Shown here piece after piece: positions 47,545-57,818 of a DNA stretch of 64,000 nt; within the stretch, counting starts at the first letter, position 1; the number at the start of each line of letters is the position of its first letter. The notes beneath the pieces were generated by a model. That model worked only from the letters and a program-made list of their open reading frames with translations. It searched no databases and was not told the origin of the DNA. Both the position numbers and the translations under genes were made by a program. The stretch comes from Kordiimonas lipolytica. Its GTDB lineage: Bacteria; Pseudomonadota; Alphaproteobacteria; Sphingomonadales; Kordiimonadaceae. The stretch is taken from the NCBI RefSeq assembly GCF_001550065.1, contig NZ_LRUB01000035.1, forward strand, positions 248,001 through 312,000, read 5' to 3'.

Positions 47545-48288
47545 TCAGCGCAGGCGCGGCAGCAGGCCGCCAACGCGCTTCTTATAGTCGCGGTACGTGT
47601 CGCCAAATTCTGCGATCAGGTCCCGTTCCTCATAATAAAGGCCAATAAGGATATAGACAATCATACCCAAGGCCAGCGTGGCCCGCCCCACTGTCATGTC
47701 CGGTGTGGCAAGCATAGCAATAAGTACGCCGGTCTGGATCGGGTGGCGCACCACCTTGTAGAACATGGGCGTGACGAATTCTTTCGCGCCCGCGTCCGGG
47801 TCATGCGGCTTGAAGCTCTGCTGCAGGCCGAACAGATGGTTGTGGTTCAGCATATAGGTTGCCGCCAGCGTGAAGGCCCAGCCGAAATAGAAAATGCCGG
47901 TGATCACCATGCGCGCGGTCTCGCCTTCAACGTGCCAGATGCTGCCGGTCATGGGCTGCCAATATTGAACCATCACCAGGATGACGACGGCTGTCATCAG
48001 CACATAGGTGCTGCGCTCCGCCGCTTGCGGCAAAAGCGCGACCAGGCGGCTTTTGAAGCTCTGGCGGGCCATAACCGTATGCTGCAGGCCAAACAGGGCA
48101 ATAAGCCCGATATTTACCAGAAGCGGCATGGGCATGGGGCCTGTGTTGGCGTGGTCGATGCCCAGACTTGCATAATCCGGTAGCAATATGCCGATATGGT
48201 TGTTTGCAAATAGAATGAACAGCACAAGGCTGGCGACGCCGAGGACATAGCAGATCAGTCCATAGGCCATGATAAGTATACGTGACAT
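47545..48288 (-). CDS. MddA/NnrU-like membrane methyltransferase family protein
   Basis: 247 residues with about six helices. Seen: LQHTVMARQSFKSRLVALLPQAAERSTYVL in the middle and the C-terminal phospholipid-methyltransferase-like motif RHPIQTGVLIAM with EERDLIAEFGDTYRDYKKRV. The pattern fits membrane methyltransferases such as MddA (methanethiol to dimethyl sulfide) and the related NnrU family; substrate unproven. Confidence 0.7.
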   Translation of the reverse strand: MSRILIMAYGLICYVLGVASLVLFILFANNHIGILLPDYASLGIDHANTGPMPMPLLVNIGLIALFGLQHTVMARQSFKSRLVALLPQAAERSTYVLMTAVVILVMVQYWQPMTGSIWHVEGETARMVITGIFYFGWAFTLAATYMLNHNHLFGLQQSFKPHDPDAGAKEFVTPMFYKVVRHPIQTGVLIAMLATPDMTVGRATLALGMIVYILIGLYYEERDLIAEFGDTYRDYKKRVGGLLPRLR

Positions 48289-48450
48289 GTTTAAGTTCCC
48301 CTTAGGAAGTGCTCCACTGGTTGCTCAAAACTGTCTTCCATATTTCCCCACCCCCGACTGTGCCCTAAATCACAGTAGCAGGCGAGAAAATTCTCAGCAG
48401 GGCTTTTAACGCGCCCTTCGAACACTTAGGTCTATTGGTACGGAAAATAG

Positions 48451-49104
48451 ATGGGGGCCAGCGTGAAAACTTTCCTGAAGATTGCCGCGACTTTATTCCT
48501 GCTGTTCGCAGCCGTGGTCGCGTACGGTGTTTATGAGCTGTGGCCAGAACCCTATAAGCCGACCTACACAGTGGAACTGCCGATGCTGAATGGCGTGCCG
48601 GGCGTGGTGCTGGCCGTGGATGACCCCAAAAGTGAATTCGCCAAAAGCCTTTTCCGTGGCCCAGATGAAGTTCGGTTTCGTGGTAATCCAATTGATGGCT
48701 TTTGGCGGCCAAGCGAACCAGAGCTGGCCGAGTTTGAAGCAACTTTGAATTCCTATGTGTGGCAGCATCCCCCCTCGGATGCCATAGACGCACCTCACTT
48801 TATTCGTCCTATCCTTTGCTCCAATAACGAAGCGGATCAATTGAATGACCTTCTGACGAATAGCTTTCGGCAATATGTAGGCTTTTATGCTGACGGGCAG
48901 CGCTACCTGCAGGTCATTGCTGTTCCGCGCGCGACGGTGGAAAGTCTGGCACCGAACATCCCAAAAGAGGAATTGGAATGGAGACAATTTGGAACTGCTG
49001 ATGCTGGTCCGACTTCCATTGCTGTCTACTATAGTTTCGATACTGGCCAGATTATCGAGTTGTTTTATGATGAATTTTTTGGTGGGGTTTCGCCCTACTG
49101 TTAG
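48451..49104 (+). CDS. Signal-anchored protein of unknown function
   Basis: 217 residues: an N-terminal membrane helix or signal (KTFLKIAATLFLLFAAVVAY), then a soluble domain with no recognised family and two Cys (IRPILC and the C-terminal SPYC). ATG 48451 or GTG 48463 (with GGGGG before it) are possible starts. The next gene follows after 7 bases. Confidence 0.55.
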   Translation: MGASVKTFLKIAATLFLLFAAVVAYGVYELWPEPYKPTYTVELPMLNGVPGVVLAVDDPKSEFAKSLFRGPDEVRFRGNPIDGFWRPSEPELAEFEATLNSYVWQHPPSDAIDAPHFIRPILCSNNEADQLNDLLTNSFRQYVGFYADGQRYLQVIAVPRATVESLAPNIPKEELEWRQFGTADAGPTSIAVYYSFDTGQIIELFYDEFFGGVSPYC

Positions 49105-49111
49105 GTGAAGT

Positions 49112-49870
49112 ATGACCACAAACGATTTCTATGACCCGATGGCGCCCTTTTATCACCTCGTGCATGGTGATTGGGAGGCCTCGATCGCGCGCCAGTCCGC
49201 GGCGCTCGACCAGATTATCAAGGATATCTGGGGTGGGGCAGGGACGGTTCTTGATGTCACGTGCGGTATCGGTACCCAGGCGCTGGGGCTTGCTGAGCTT
49301 GGCTATGACGTTACCGCAAGTGACCTGTCCGCGGATTCGGTGGCGCGCGCGAAGGCGGAAGCGGACAAGCGCGGGCTGAAGATCGATTTCAGCGTGGCGG
49401 ACATGACCCGCGTGCATGAGATCCACCAGAATGCCTTCGATGTGGTGTTGTCCGCCGATAACGCGGTGACGCATCTGCTTTCCGAAGAGGCCATTCTTGG
49501 GGCGCTCAAGTCATTCTACGTGGCGGCCAAGCCTGGCGGGGGGTGCCTGGTTTCCATGCGCGATTATGACGCCGTTGACCGCGGCGGGGTGCAGCTGAAG
49601 CCCTTCGGTGTGCGCGATGTGGACGGTGTCCGATGGAGCGTCTATCAGGTGTGGGACTGGCGCGACGGCAATGACGTCTATGATTTTGCCATGTATTTCA
49701 CGGCGGACGACGGGGCATCGGAGCTCAAAACCCACGTGATGCGCTCGGCCTTCTATGCGCTCAGGCCCGCCCGCATGGTGGACCTGTTCCATGAGGCCGG
49801 CTTCCAGGATGTGCGGCGCATCGACGATGTTTTCTTCCAGCCGGTTATTATTGGCACGAAACCTATATAG
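49112..49870 (+). CDS. SAM-dependent methyltransferase (class I)
   Basis: 252 residues: DVTCGIGTQALGLAELGYDVTASDLS (motif I, about 47-72) binds S-adenosylmethionine; VVLSADNAVTHLL and PGGGCLVSMRDYD are motifs IV and later. The sequence resembles small-molecule methyltransferases. Substrate unknown. It lies 7 bases after the preceding unknown gene, probably one operon. Confidence 0.85.
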   Translation: MTTNDFYDPMAPFYHLVHGDWEASIARQSAALDQIIKDIWGGAGTVLDVTCGIGTQALGLAELGYDVTASDLSADSVARAKAEADKRGLKIDFSVADMTRVHEIHQNAFDVVLSADNAVTHLLSEEAILGALKSFYVAAKPGGGCLVSMRDYDAVDRGGVQLKPFGVRDVDGVRWSVYQVWDWRDGNDVYDFAMYFTADDGASELKTHVMRSAFYALRPARMVDLFHEAGFQDVRRIDDVFFQPVIIGTKPI

Positions 49871-49928
49871 GTTGCCCTTGATAATCCCCTGGTAGTAATG
49901 TTGCGAGGCAATTGACGGTGGGGGTTCT

Positions 49929-51119
49929 ATGAAACGCTTAGCCATTTTGGGCATGCTGTGTGTAAGCATGGGCGCGGCTGCCGAGGCAATCAATCATTAT
50001 CAGGCAGTTTCGGGAAAGGCCTATGGCAGCTACTTCGATCAAATAGCAGCTTCGGCAGAACTGGGAAGTCGGGCGACCCAGCAGGCAGGGTGGTTATACG
50101 GCTTTGTGGGGCGATCAGACCTGATCCCGACACTGGGCGAAAGTTATATTGCACCTTCCCTTCAGCAATGTGAAGCGCCTCAAGATGCAATGGAAGTCGC
50201 CGACCCTCTAGGCGCAGTCCTTGATGCAAGTACAAACCACAGGGTGCTGCTGTTGAACGAGAGCCATACCCACAAACAGGCGCGATTGTTCCTTTATAAC
50301 AATCTGGAGCGGTTATGGGCCGCGGGCTATCGCCATATTGGATTCGAGGCCCTTGGAAAGGCGCCTGTTAGCAGTATCGCTGACCTTGATGCCGGGGACG
50401 TGTCCCAAGGTTACTATCTGAATGACCCGCTATTCCGCGGCGCTGTCCGCAAGGCCTTGGCGCTGGGCTTCAAGGTGTTTCCATACGAATTTCGTGGCCC
50501 ATACCCGGAAAGCGACGAGCCAGGCGCGCATGTGAAGGTGCGGGAGCATGGGCAGGCCCAGAATATCGCGGCCTATCTTCAAGAGCACGCTGGCGACGAC
50601 AAAATTCTTATCTGGGCAGGCTACCGGCACATCGCCAAAAGCTGGAATGAGGAAGCTCCGAATTGGAACTGGATGGCCGCGCGCCTTGAGCATGAGTTCG
50701 GCATCAAGGGCTATTCAGTTGACCTGACAGCTTGCCAGTATGAAGGGCCGTCGCATGGCTCGGCGCGGCTCTACCGGAAAGATGGTCAATTTCTTGCCCT
50801 AGGGGCGCCGGGAACCCAGTGGGGTGTTGACGGGCAGTTCCATTTGCCAAGCCAGAAAGAGATAAAGCCTGGCTATTATCGGGCTGCCCTTGGACAGCCG
50901 GTTATGGTACCATCGTCGCTCCGCGAATCGTCTGCCTTTATGTATGTTGAGGCCTTCCGTGAGGGCCAGCCGCAAACGGGCTTTTCCTATGATTCGATCA
51001 TGCTCAGGGATGGTGAGGACTTGCCCCTTTATCTGCCAGCCGGGGACTATGTTCTGGTGGCCTATGACAAGAATGGCCAAAGGCTTGGTGATCAAGCGGT
51101 TTCGGTTGCTGCCCAATAA
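49929..51119 (+). CDS. Exported EreA/ChaN-like protein
   Basis: 396 residues with a signal peptide (to about residue 18). The core LLLNESHTHKQARLFLYNNLERLWAAGYRHIGFEAL, with the later ILIWAGYRHIAK, resembles the NExH...H layout of erythromycin-esterase and ChaN-like proteins. The C-terminal third is a beta-rich domain. Resistance or heme binding cannot be inferred; only the fold link is suggested. Confidence 0.55.
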   Translation: MKRLAILGMLCVSMGAAAEAINHYQAVSGKAYGSYFDQIAASAELGSRATQQAGWLYGFVGRSDLIPTLGESYIAPSLQQCEAPQDAMEVADPLGAVLDASTNHRVLLLNESHTHKQARLFLYNNLERLWAAGYRHIGFEALGKAPVSSIADLDAGDVSQGYYLNDPLFRGAVRKALALGFKVFPYEFRGPYPESDEPGAHVKVREHGQAQNIAAYLQEHAGDDKILIWAGYRHIAKSWNEEAPNWNWMAARLEHEFGIKGYSVDLTACQYEGPSHGSARLYRKDGQFLALGAPGTQWGVDGQFHLPSQKEIKPGYYRAALGQPVMVPSSLRESSAFMYVEAFREGQPQTGFSYDSIMLRDGEDLPLYLPAGDYVLVAYDKNGQRLGDQAVSVAAQ

Positions 51120-51154
51120 GCCAAAAAAAATCACAAAAAATCTTCAGACTCCTC

Positions 51155-51183
51155 TTGAACCGTACCCGGCGCAGGCATACATA
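51155..51183 (+). promoter_or_regulatory. Candidate groESL promoter
   Basis: TTGAAC (51155-51160) is followed by 17 bases and TACATA (51178-51183). CTTGAA ... CATACAT also resembles alphaproteobacterial RpoH promoters. A start near 51190 would place CIRCE at the beginning of the transcript. Confidence 0.5.
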
Positions 51184-51194
51184 GGGACACGCAG

Positions 51195-51221
51195 TTAGCA
51201 CTCCCTAGGGGTGAGTGCTAA
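51195..51221 (+). promoter_or_regulatory. CIRCE element (HrcA operator)
   Basis: A perfect match to CIRCE: TTAGCACTC (51195-51203), a 9-base spacer and GAGTGCTAA (51213-51221), 40 bases before groES. HrcA represses groESL here until heat stress; hrcA itself is not in the window. Confidence 0.97.
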
Positions 51222-51261
51222 CAAACCCTAATTTTACGGTTTATCATTTAGGAGACAAACC

Positions 51262-51549
51262 ATGGCACTTCGTCCGCTGCACGACCGCGTACTGGTCAAG
51301 CGTCTTGAAAGCGAAGCGAAAACAGCTGGCGGCATTATCCTGCCAGACACCGCACAAGAAAAACCATCCGAAGGTGAAGTGATCGCTGTTGGCGCTGGCG
51401 CCAAAGCTGAAGACGGCAAAGTGATCGCGCTCGACGTTAAAGTTGGCGACAAGATCCTGTTCGGCAAATGGTCCGGCACTGAAGTCAAGGTTGACGGTGT
51501 TGACCTGCTGATCATGCAGGAAAAAGACATCATGGGCATCATCGAGTAA
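51262..51549 (+). CDS. groES: Co-chaperonin GroES
   Basis: 95 residues, the seven-subunit lid of Gro[40 protein letters not shown] with the mobile loop, and [25 protein letters not shown] lies before the ATG. groL follows after 63 bases. Confidence 0.98.
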   Translation: MALRPLHDRVLVKRLESEAKTAGGIILPDTAQEKPSEGEVIAVGAGAKAEDGKVIALDVKVGDKILFGKWSGTEVKVDGVDLLIMQEKDIMGIIE

Positions 51550-51576
51550 TCCACTCGGCTGACCCGTCTCGATTAG

Positions 51577-53259
<1,683 letters not shown>

Positions 53260-53295
53260 ACCAGCCAACCAGCTACAAACTCAGTTACGAGTATC

Positions 53296-53327
53296 AAAAC
53301 CCCCGGTGCGAAAGCGCCGGGGGTTTT
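53296..53327 (+). terminator. Terminator after groL
   Basis: A 14-base stem (AAAACCCCCGGTGC, 53296-53309, with GCGCCGGGGGTTTT, 53314-53327) with a GAAA loop and a closing T-run. Confidence 0.92.
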
Positions 53328-53640
53328 CTATACAAATGGCCATGCGGTTGTTTGAGCCGGAGTGACGGCCTGCTGTGTATCTCCTGCCACCGGCAGGAAC
53401 TTAGCTTGTCCATGGGTGCTTAGGGCGTGAGGTCAAAGTGCTGTGGAGCAAGCTGGAATGGGTAGGCACAGCTGTAGTCAACTGATTCCATTCTCGAGGT
53501 CACGGGCTGTCATTTGCATGACATCAAACGGGAACAATTGAGTCGCAAAGGCAGAATAGCTGTCACATTTCACCAACTCGGTAGTGTTGATATTTCGATC
53601 AATATACACAAAGCCTAATTAAAACAATGACTTAATGCTC
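53328..53640. other. Spacer between groL and the porin promoter
   Basis: No gene seen. It contains two isolated CTGTCA-type Pho half-sites: CTGTCAT (53507-53513), which is also the left arm of TGTCAT-TTGC-ATGACA, and CTGTCAC (53560-53566). A small inverted repeat TTGAT (53587-53591) / ATCAA (53598-53602) is also present. Confidence 0.4.
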
Positions 53641-53684
53641 ATGTCAATTTTGTGTCACAGACTGTAATAAAATCGCAATATATT
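53641..53684 (+). promoter_or_regulatory. Pho-box-like promoter of the porin
   Basis: Tandem half-sites ATGTCAA (53641-53647), GTGTCAC (53652-53658) and CTGTAAT (53662-53668) resemble the PhoB box CTGTCAT, with spacers TTTT and AGA. TATATT (53679-53684) lies 10 bases after the last half-site, the distance seen in E. coli phoA. This suggests control by phosphate shortage. Confidence 0.6.
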
Positions 53685-53723
53685 TGGCAGTATATGCGCA
53701 CGTCACGAACGACAGGAGCCCGC

Positions 53724-53828
53724 ATGGCTGTAACAAGCGTATGCAAGAAAAATAAGGCTTCGCGTTCTGGGACGAATAAAAGGCCGCAGTTGGGTGCGCG
53801 CCAAAAAAGATATGATAGGAAAATATGA
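53724..53828 (+). CDS. Possible 34-codon upstream ORF coupled to the porin
   Basis: Begins with ATG 53724, 6 bases after AGGAG, and ends with a TGA (53826-53828) that overlaps the porin ATG (ATGA). The peptide is very basic (many Lys and Arg), with no similarity I recognise. The strong ribosome site and the ATGA overlap suggest it is translated and may couple or regulate porin translation. It could also be chance. Confidence 0.4.
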   Translation: MAVTSVCKKNKASRSGTNKRPQLGARQKRYDRKI

Positions 53829-55111
53829 TGCTCAAAGGGAAACGTATCGCTGGCCTGATGGCCGCGACGGCCTTGGCCACGGCGATGTCCGCGCCTGTCG
53901 AAGCGCAATCCATTGAAGAGTTGAAAGCTCAGCTTGAGGCTCTTGCCAAGCGCATTGAAGAACTTGAGAAGAAGCAGGAAAAGGCGCCGAAGATCAAGAA
54001 GGCCGATCCGGCTTTCAGTCTTGCAAGCGACGATGGCCTGTTTGAATTCAATATCCGTGGCCGTGTACTGGCAGACTTTGGTTGGTCTTCCGACAGCGAC
54101 GGCAGCATGGACAAGGATACCAGCGAGCTCCGCGCTTCGCGTATTGGCGTTGAAGGCAAAGCCTGGAAAGACGTGAAATACAAGTTCGAAGCCGACTTCG
54201 CTGGTAACGACGTTGAAGTCAAAGACGCCTACATGCAGTTCAAGACTGGCATGGGCAGCTGGACTTTCGGTCAGTTCAAAACGCCGAACTCGCTCGAGGA
54301 GATGGAATCGTCCCTGAATACGAACTTTGTTGAACGCGCGGCCTTCACCGACGCTTTCGCACTGGCGCGTATGATCGGTATCGGTTACGGCAATGGCGGC
54401 GACAACTGGACGTTCAATGCTGGTATTTACCGTGGCAGCAACGATGGTTCCGTTGATAACGAAGGTCAGGTGTTCGCGGCTCGCGCCACTTATGGCGACG
54501 CGTTCGATGGCGGTAACTGGATGCTCGGCGCGTCTGTTCGTTTCCGCGATGTTGGCGGCGACGGTGATCTGCTGCGCTACCGCCAGAAAGCTTACTTGCA
54601 CACGGCTGACCGCCTTCTGGCGACAAGCCGCATTGCTGAAAAAGACAGCTTCTACGGCCTTGAAGGCGCACTCTCCTATGGTTCGCTGAACCTGACGGGT
54701 GAGTGGGCTGGCCTGACCGCGCAAAATGGCGGTGCTGGTGGCCGTGATGCCTTCTTCTATGGCGGTTATGTTGAAGCTGGCTGGTTCATCACAGGTGAAA
54801 CCAAGACACTCAATCTGAAAAAAGCTGTCTGGAACCGTCCGAACATCAAGAATCCAGTTCACACTGGTGGCATTGGTGCATGGCAGGTTGCGGCGCGCTT
54901 TGACCGTGTTGACCTGACTGGCGACGGCGTCTATGGCGGCGAGCAGGACACTTATACCCTGGGTGTGAACTGGTACCTGAACCGTCACACGCGCTTCCTG
55001 GCCAACTATGCCCACGTCTCGATCGACAAGGCATTCGACGTTTCGGCCAACGGTGCCGACGGTAAAAATTCGGCTGATACGCTGGGCCTGCGCTTCCAGG
55101 TTGACTGGTAA
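53828..55111 (+). CDS. Porin of the phosphate-selective OprO/OprP type
   Basis: About 427 residues: signal peptide (to AQS), a coiled-coil start (IEELKAQLEALAKRIEELEKK), then a beta-barrel with FEFNIRGRVLADFG and GSWTFGQFKTPNSLEEMESS, ending in the aromatic RFQVDW typical of outer-membrane proteins. Pfam-type OprO/OprP porins take up anions, often phosphate or polyphosphate; the Pho-box-like promoter agrees. ATG 53828 with AGGA 7 bases before is preferred over 53825. Confidence 0.8.
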   Translation: MLKGKRIAGLMAATALATAMSAPVEAQSIEELKAQLEALAKRIEELEKKQEKAPKIKKADPAFSLASDDGLFEFNIRGRVLADFGWSSDSDGSMDKDTSELRASRIGVEGKAWKDVKYKFEADFAGNDVEVKDAYMQFKTGMGSWTFGQFKTPNSLEEMESSLNTNFVERAAFTDAFALARMIGIGYGNGGDNWTFNAGIYRGSNDGSVDNEGQVFAARATYGDAFDGGNWMLGASVRFRDVGGDGDLLRYRQKAYLHTADRLLATSRIAEKDSFYGLEGALSYGSLNLTGEWAGLTAQNGGAGGRDAFFYGGYVEAGWFITGETKTLNLKKAVWNRPNIKNPVHTGGIGAWQVAARFDRVDLTGDGVYGGEQDTYTLGVNWYLNRHTRFLANYAHVSIDKAFDVSANGADGKNSADTLGLRFQVDW

Positions 55112-55142
55112 GCCTTTTAATTCACCGTATGACTGGACTTCG

Positions 55143-55171
55143 GCGGCGGGCAGTGTCCCGCCGCTTTTTTT
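55143..55171 (+). terminator. Terminator after the porin gene
   Basis: GCGGCGGG (55143-55150) pairs with CCCGCCGC (55157-55164), loop CAGTGT, followed by seven T (55165-55171). Confidence 0.92.
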
Positions 55172-55200
55172 ATGTCTGGTTTTGTTTTGGCGCCAAAGGG

Positions 55201-55359
55201 TCAGCGCTTGGCAATAATATAGACCGCGTGGATGATGCCGGGCAGGTAGCCACACAGGGTCAGGATAATGTTGATCCAGAAATGCTTGCCAAGCCCTTCC
55301 TGAAGAAAGACGCCAAGCGGTGGCAGAAGAATGGCGATAATGATGCGGATCAGGTCCAT
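55201..55359 (-). CDS. YqaE/Pmp3-type small membrane protein
   Basis: 52 residues, two helices: MDLIRIIIAILLPPLGVFLQ and WINIILTLCGYLPGIIHAVYII, with the LPPLGVFL motif of the Pmp3/UPF0057 family, linked to membrane potential and stress in yeast and plants. ATG 55359 has AAGGGAG 8 bases before; the open frame extending further upstream is not needed. Confidence 0.85.
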   Translation of the reverse strand: MDLIRIIIAILLPPLGVFLQEGLGKHFWINIILTLCGYLPGIIHAVYIIAKR

Positions 55360-55630
55360 ATGATGCTCCCTTGCTGGTTTAGAAAATTCAGCATACAGTG
55401 CATTTGACAGAATATTCTGCAGAAAAAGCTTGCCTAACAGAATAATTTGTTGTTTATGCGCATTTCTACTGCAACATATGTTCCGTATTTCGGACATAAA
55501 AGGATCATGTAAGGCATGGTAAAGACCACCCATATCAGACGGCATTGCCGAATGCGACGACGCTAAGCTTCTGGACTAAAAGCGTTATTTGTTCATTGGT
55601 GCTGTCTGCACCAGGATATGGGAAAAGCCG

Positions 55631-56188
55631 ATGATCACAATTGATCGGGAACGGCCCTTCGATAAAGCAGCGATCGAGAAGCTGCTGGATGTGGCCTTTG
55701 GACCTGACCGGTTCAACAAATCTTCATACAGCCTTCGGGAAAACAACCAGCCGGTTGCCGGCCTGTCTTATGTCGCACGCAAGGCGGACAAGATTGTAGG
55801 CACCGTGCGCTACTGGCCGATCGAAGTGCGCGATCTTTTGGGCGGCAAGCCGGTGGAGGCTCTGCTTCTTGGGCCGCTCGCCGTTTCGCCTTCGGTACAG
55901 GGGCAGGGTGTCGGCGCCCAGCTGATGCACAAGTCCATGGCATCTGCAAACGGTGCCGGCCATGACCGGATTCTGCTTGTGGGCGACTATGCCTACTACC
56001 AGCGGTTCGGGTTTGAGCCAGTGCTGCCGCGGTACATTACGCTGCCGGGCGGCAAGGATGCACGGCGTCTTCTGGTGCGCCAGCCCGCGACGACCACGTC
56101 ACTGCCATCGGTCGGTAAAATTGTTGTGCCGATGCCCGAGCCTGTGCTCGTACCGGTGGCTGGCGCCCTGCTGTCGGATGTTGCCTGA
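55631..56188 (+). CDS. GNAT N-acetyltransferase (YhbS-like)
   Basis: 185 residues. Seen: a GNAT core with LLGPLAVSPSVQGQGVGAQLMHKSM (acetyl-CoA pyrophosphate loop Q-G-x-G) and LVGDYAYYQRFGF. Close in layout to YhbS. Substrate unknown. GGAAAAG precedes ATG 55631. Confidence 0.82.
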   Translation: MITIDRERPFDKAAIEKLLDVAFGPDRFNKSSYSLRENNQPVAGLSYVARKADKIVGTVRYWPIEVRDLLGGKPVEALLLGPLAVSPSVQGQGVGAQLMHKSMASANGAGHDRILLVGDYAYYQRFGFEPVLPRYITLPGGKDARRLLVRQPATTTSLPSVGKIVVPMPEPVLVPVAGALLSDVA

Positions 56189-56269
56189 GGCACTCCAAAG
56201 CATATCTTTCTCACGCTGGAGCTTTTCTTTGCGCCACTATCTCCCATATAGTGGTGCAAGGAGGCCCGA

Positions 56270-56842
56270 ATGACAGCAAATACCGATACCGGCTTGAAAC
56301 TGGAAGATATTTTGAAACAACTGGAGGGCCAGAAGCGCCCGCCGGTCGAGAAATGGAACCCTGATTTCTGCGGTGATATCGACATGCGGATCGCCGCCGA
56401 TGGTACCTGGTACTATATGGGCACCCCGATCACGCGTGAGCGCATGGTCAAGCTGTTCGCTACCGTTCTCAGGAAAGATGAAGACGGCAAGACATATCTG
56501 GTGACCCCGGTTGAAAAGATCGGCATCACCGTTGATGATGCGCCTTTTGTGGCTGTGCATATGGACCGGATTGAAGATGGCAGCCGCGTCGCCTTCAAAT
56601 TCACCACCAATGTCGGCGACGAAGTGATCGCGGGGCCTGATCACCCGATCCGTGTAGAGGTGAATGAAAAGACCGGCGAGCCGCGACCTTATGTTCACGT
56701 TCGTGGCCGCCTTGAGGCGCTGATCGCGCGGCCCGTCTTTTATGAACTGGTGGAGCACGCGGAACTGAAAGGCGACAGGCTGCAGCTGACCAGCATGGGC
56801 GAACGGTTCAGCCTTGGCAGTGTGGAGGCCGGTGACGCATGA
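56270..56842 (+). CDS. DUF1285-family protein
   Basis: 190 residues with the DUF1285 pattern: PPVEKWNPDFCGDIDMRIAADGTWYYMGTPITRERMVKLF and later YVHVRGRLEALIARPVFYELVE. Its function is unknown. First of four overlapping genes (DUF1285, Nudix, small membrane protein, cca). Confidence 0.85.
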   Translation: MTANTDTGLKLEDILKQLEGQKRPPVEKWNPDFCGDIDMRIAADGTWYYMGTPITRERMVKLFATVLRKDEDGKTYLVTPVEKIGITVDDAPFVAVHMDRIEDGSRVAFKFTTNVGDEVIAGPDHPIRVEVNEKTGEPRPYVHVRGRLEALIARPVFYELVEHAELKGDRLQLTSMGERFSLGSVEAGDA

Positions 56843-57462
56843 GGAATTGGCTTGCCGATGCGCTCAGTGAAGGCAACCCAGCGGCCCGTGGGCGCCGCAG
56901 CGACTATGACCTTAACCGAGACGCCAAGCTTCTGGAACAAAAGGGCAAGCCGGTGCGGGATGCCGCCGTGCTGGTGCCCGTAGTGAACCACCCGGGTGAG
57001 CCTACCATCCTGCTGACCAAGCGTACCGATCACCTGACCAAACATGCCGGGCAAGTGAGCTTCCCTGGCGGCAAGGTGGACGAGACCGACGCAGATGCCG
57101 TGGCAGCTGCCCTTCGCGAGGCGCATGAGGAAGTCGGCCTTGAACCACACCACGTTGAGGTGTGCGGGTTTCTGGACACATACCGTACAGGCACGGGGTT
57201 CGAGATTGTACCCGTGGTGGGGCTGGTGCGCCCGGGTTTTGAGCTGACACTTCAACAGGAGGAAGTTCAGGCCGCGTTCGAGGTGCCGCTGTCCTTTTTG
57301 CTGGACCGGGGGAACCATAAGCTTGAAAGTGCTGTCTGGCAGGGCATCCGGCGTGAATATTATGCCATGCCTTATGGGGACTATTTTATTTGGGGGGCCA
57401 CGGCCGCTATGCTCGTTAATCTTTGTGATGTGATGGAAGCCGTGCGGGAGACTGCGACATGA
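56839..57462 (+). CDS. Nudix hydrolase, CoA pyrophosphatase type
   Basis: 207 residues: the UPF0035-like LLTKRTDHLTKHAGQVSFPGGKVDE merges into the Nudix box G-x5-E-x7-REAHEEVGL (about 75-100). NudL-type enzymes split CoA or its derivatives. It overlaps both neighbours by ATGA. Confidence 0.88.
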   Translation: MRNWLADALSEGNPAARGRRSDYDLNRDAKLLEQKGKPVRDAAVLVPVVNHPGEPTILLTKRTDHLTKHAGQVSFPGGKVDETDADAVAAALREAHEEVGLEPHHVEVCGFLDTYRTGTGFEIVPVVGLVRPGFELTLQQEEVQAAFEVPLSFLLDRGNHKLESAVWQGIRREYYAMPYGDYFIWGATAAMLVNLCDVMEAVRETAT

Positions 57463-57818
57463 TTGCTGCAATTTTGCGGATAGTACTGCTGCTGTTGCCT
57501 CTTGTTGTCTTGTTGCTTTGGCTGCGATACCGCATGCGCACCAATCGCACAGAGGGCGAGCTGGAGCAGGAACGGGCAATGCTTCGCAAGGTGGTGATCA
57601 CGTTGCTCATTGTCGGCGCCGCAGCCGGTATAGCCTTGAAGTTTGCCGACACCAACACAGGCGATGCCCGCACCAAATATATTCCGCCGCATACAGAAAA
57701 TGGCCAGGTTGTGCCGGGCCGGTTCGTGCCTGTGGATGAAGCGGCGGATGAACCTGAGACAGCACACAAGGAAACCAATCCGGAAAGTGACGAGCCGCGT
57801 GAGCAAGATCCAAGCTAA
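57459..57818 (+). CDS. Small membrane protein (DUF6111-like)
   Basis: 119 residues with two helices (about 3-22 and 44-62), then an acidic, Pro/Glu-rich tail (DEAADEPETAHKETNPESDEP). The size and placement between a Nudix gene and cca fit a small alphaproteobacterial family (DUF6111) of unknown function. It overlaps the preceding gene by ATGA and the cca start by 20 bases. Confidence 0.65.
   Translation: MIAAILRIVLLLLPLVVLLLWLRYRMRTNRTEGELEQERAMLRKVVITLLIVGAAAGIALKFADTNTGDARTKYIPPHTENGQVVPGRFVPVDEAADEPETAHKETNPESDEPREQDPS

Noticed and set aside
53639..55255. A 538-codon minus-strand frame across the porin and its promoter
   Set aside because: It covers the Pho-box and the porin in reverse and has no known domain.
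55476..55498. A GTCCG/CGGAC-type inverted repeat before the GNAT gene
   Set aside because: The arms are short with a bulge, and there is no supporting promoter context.
55360..55545. A longer start for the YqaE gene
   Set aside because: The 52-residue form has the full Pmp3 domain and a good ribosome site; the extension looks like translated spacer.
57643..57798. A longer start for cca
   Set aside because: It lies inside the previous gene in another frame and adds no known domain; GTG 57799 gives the normal length.
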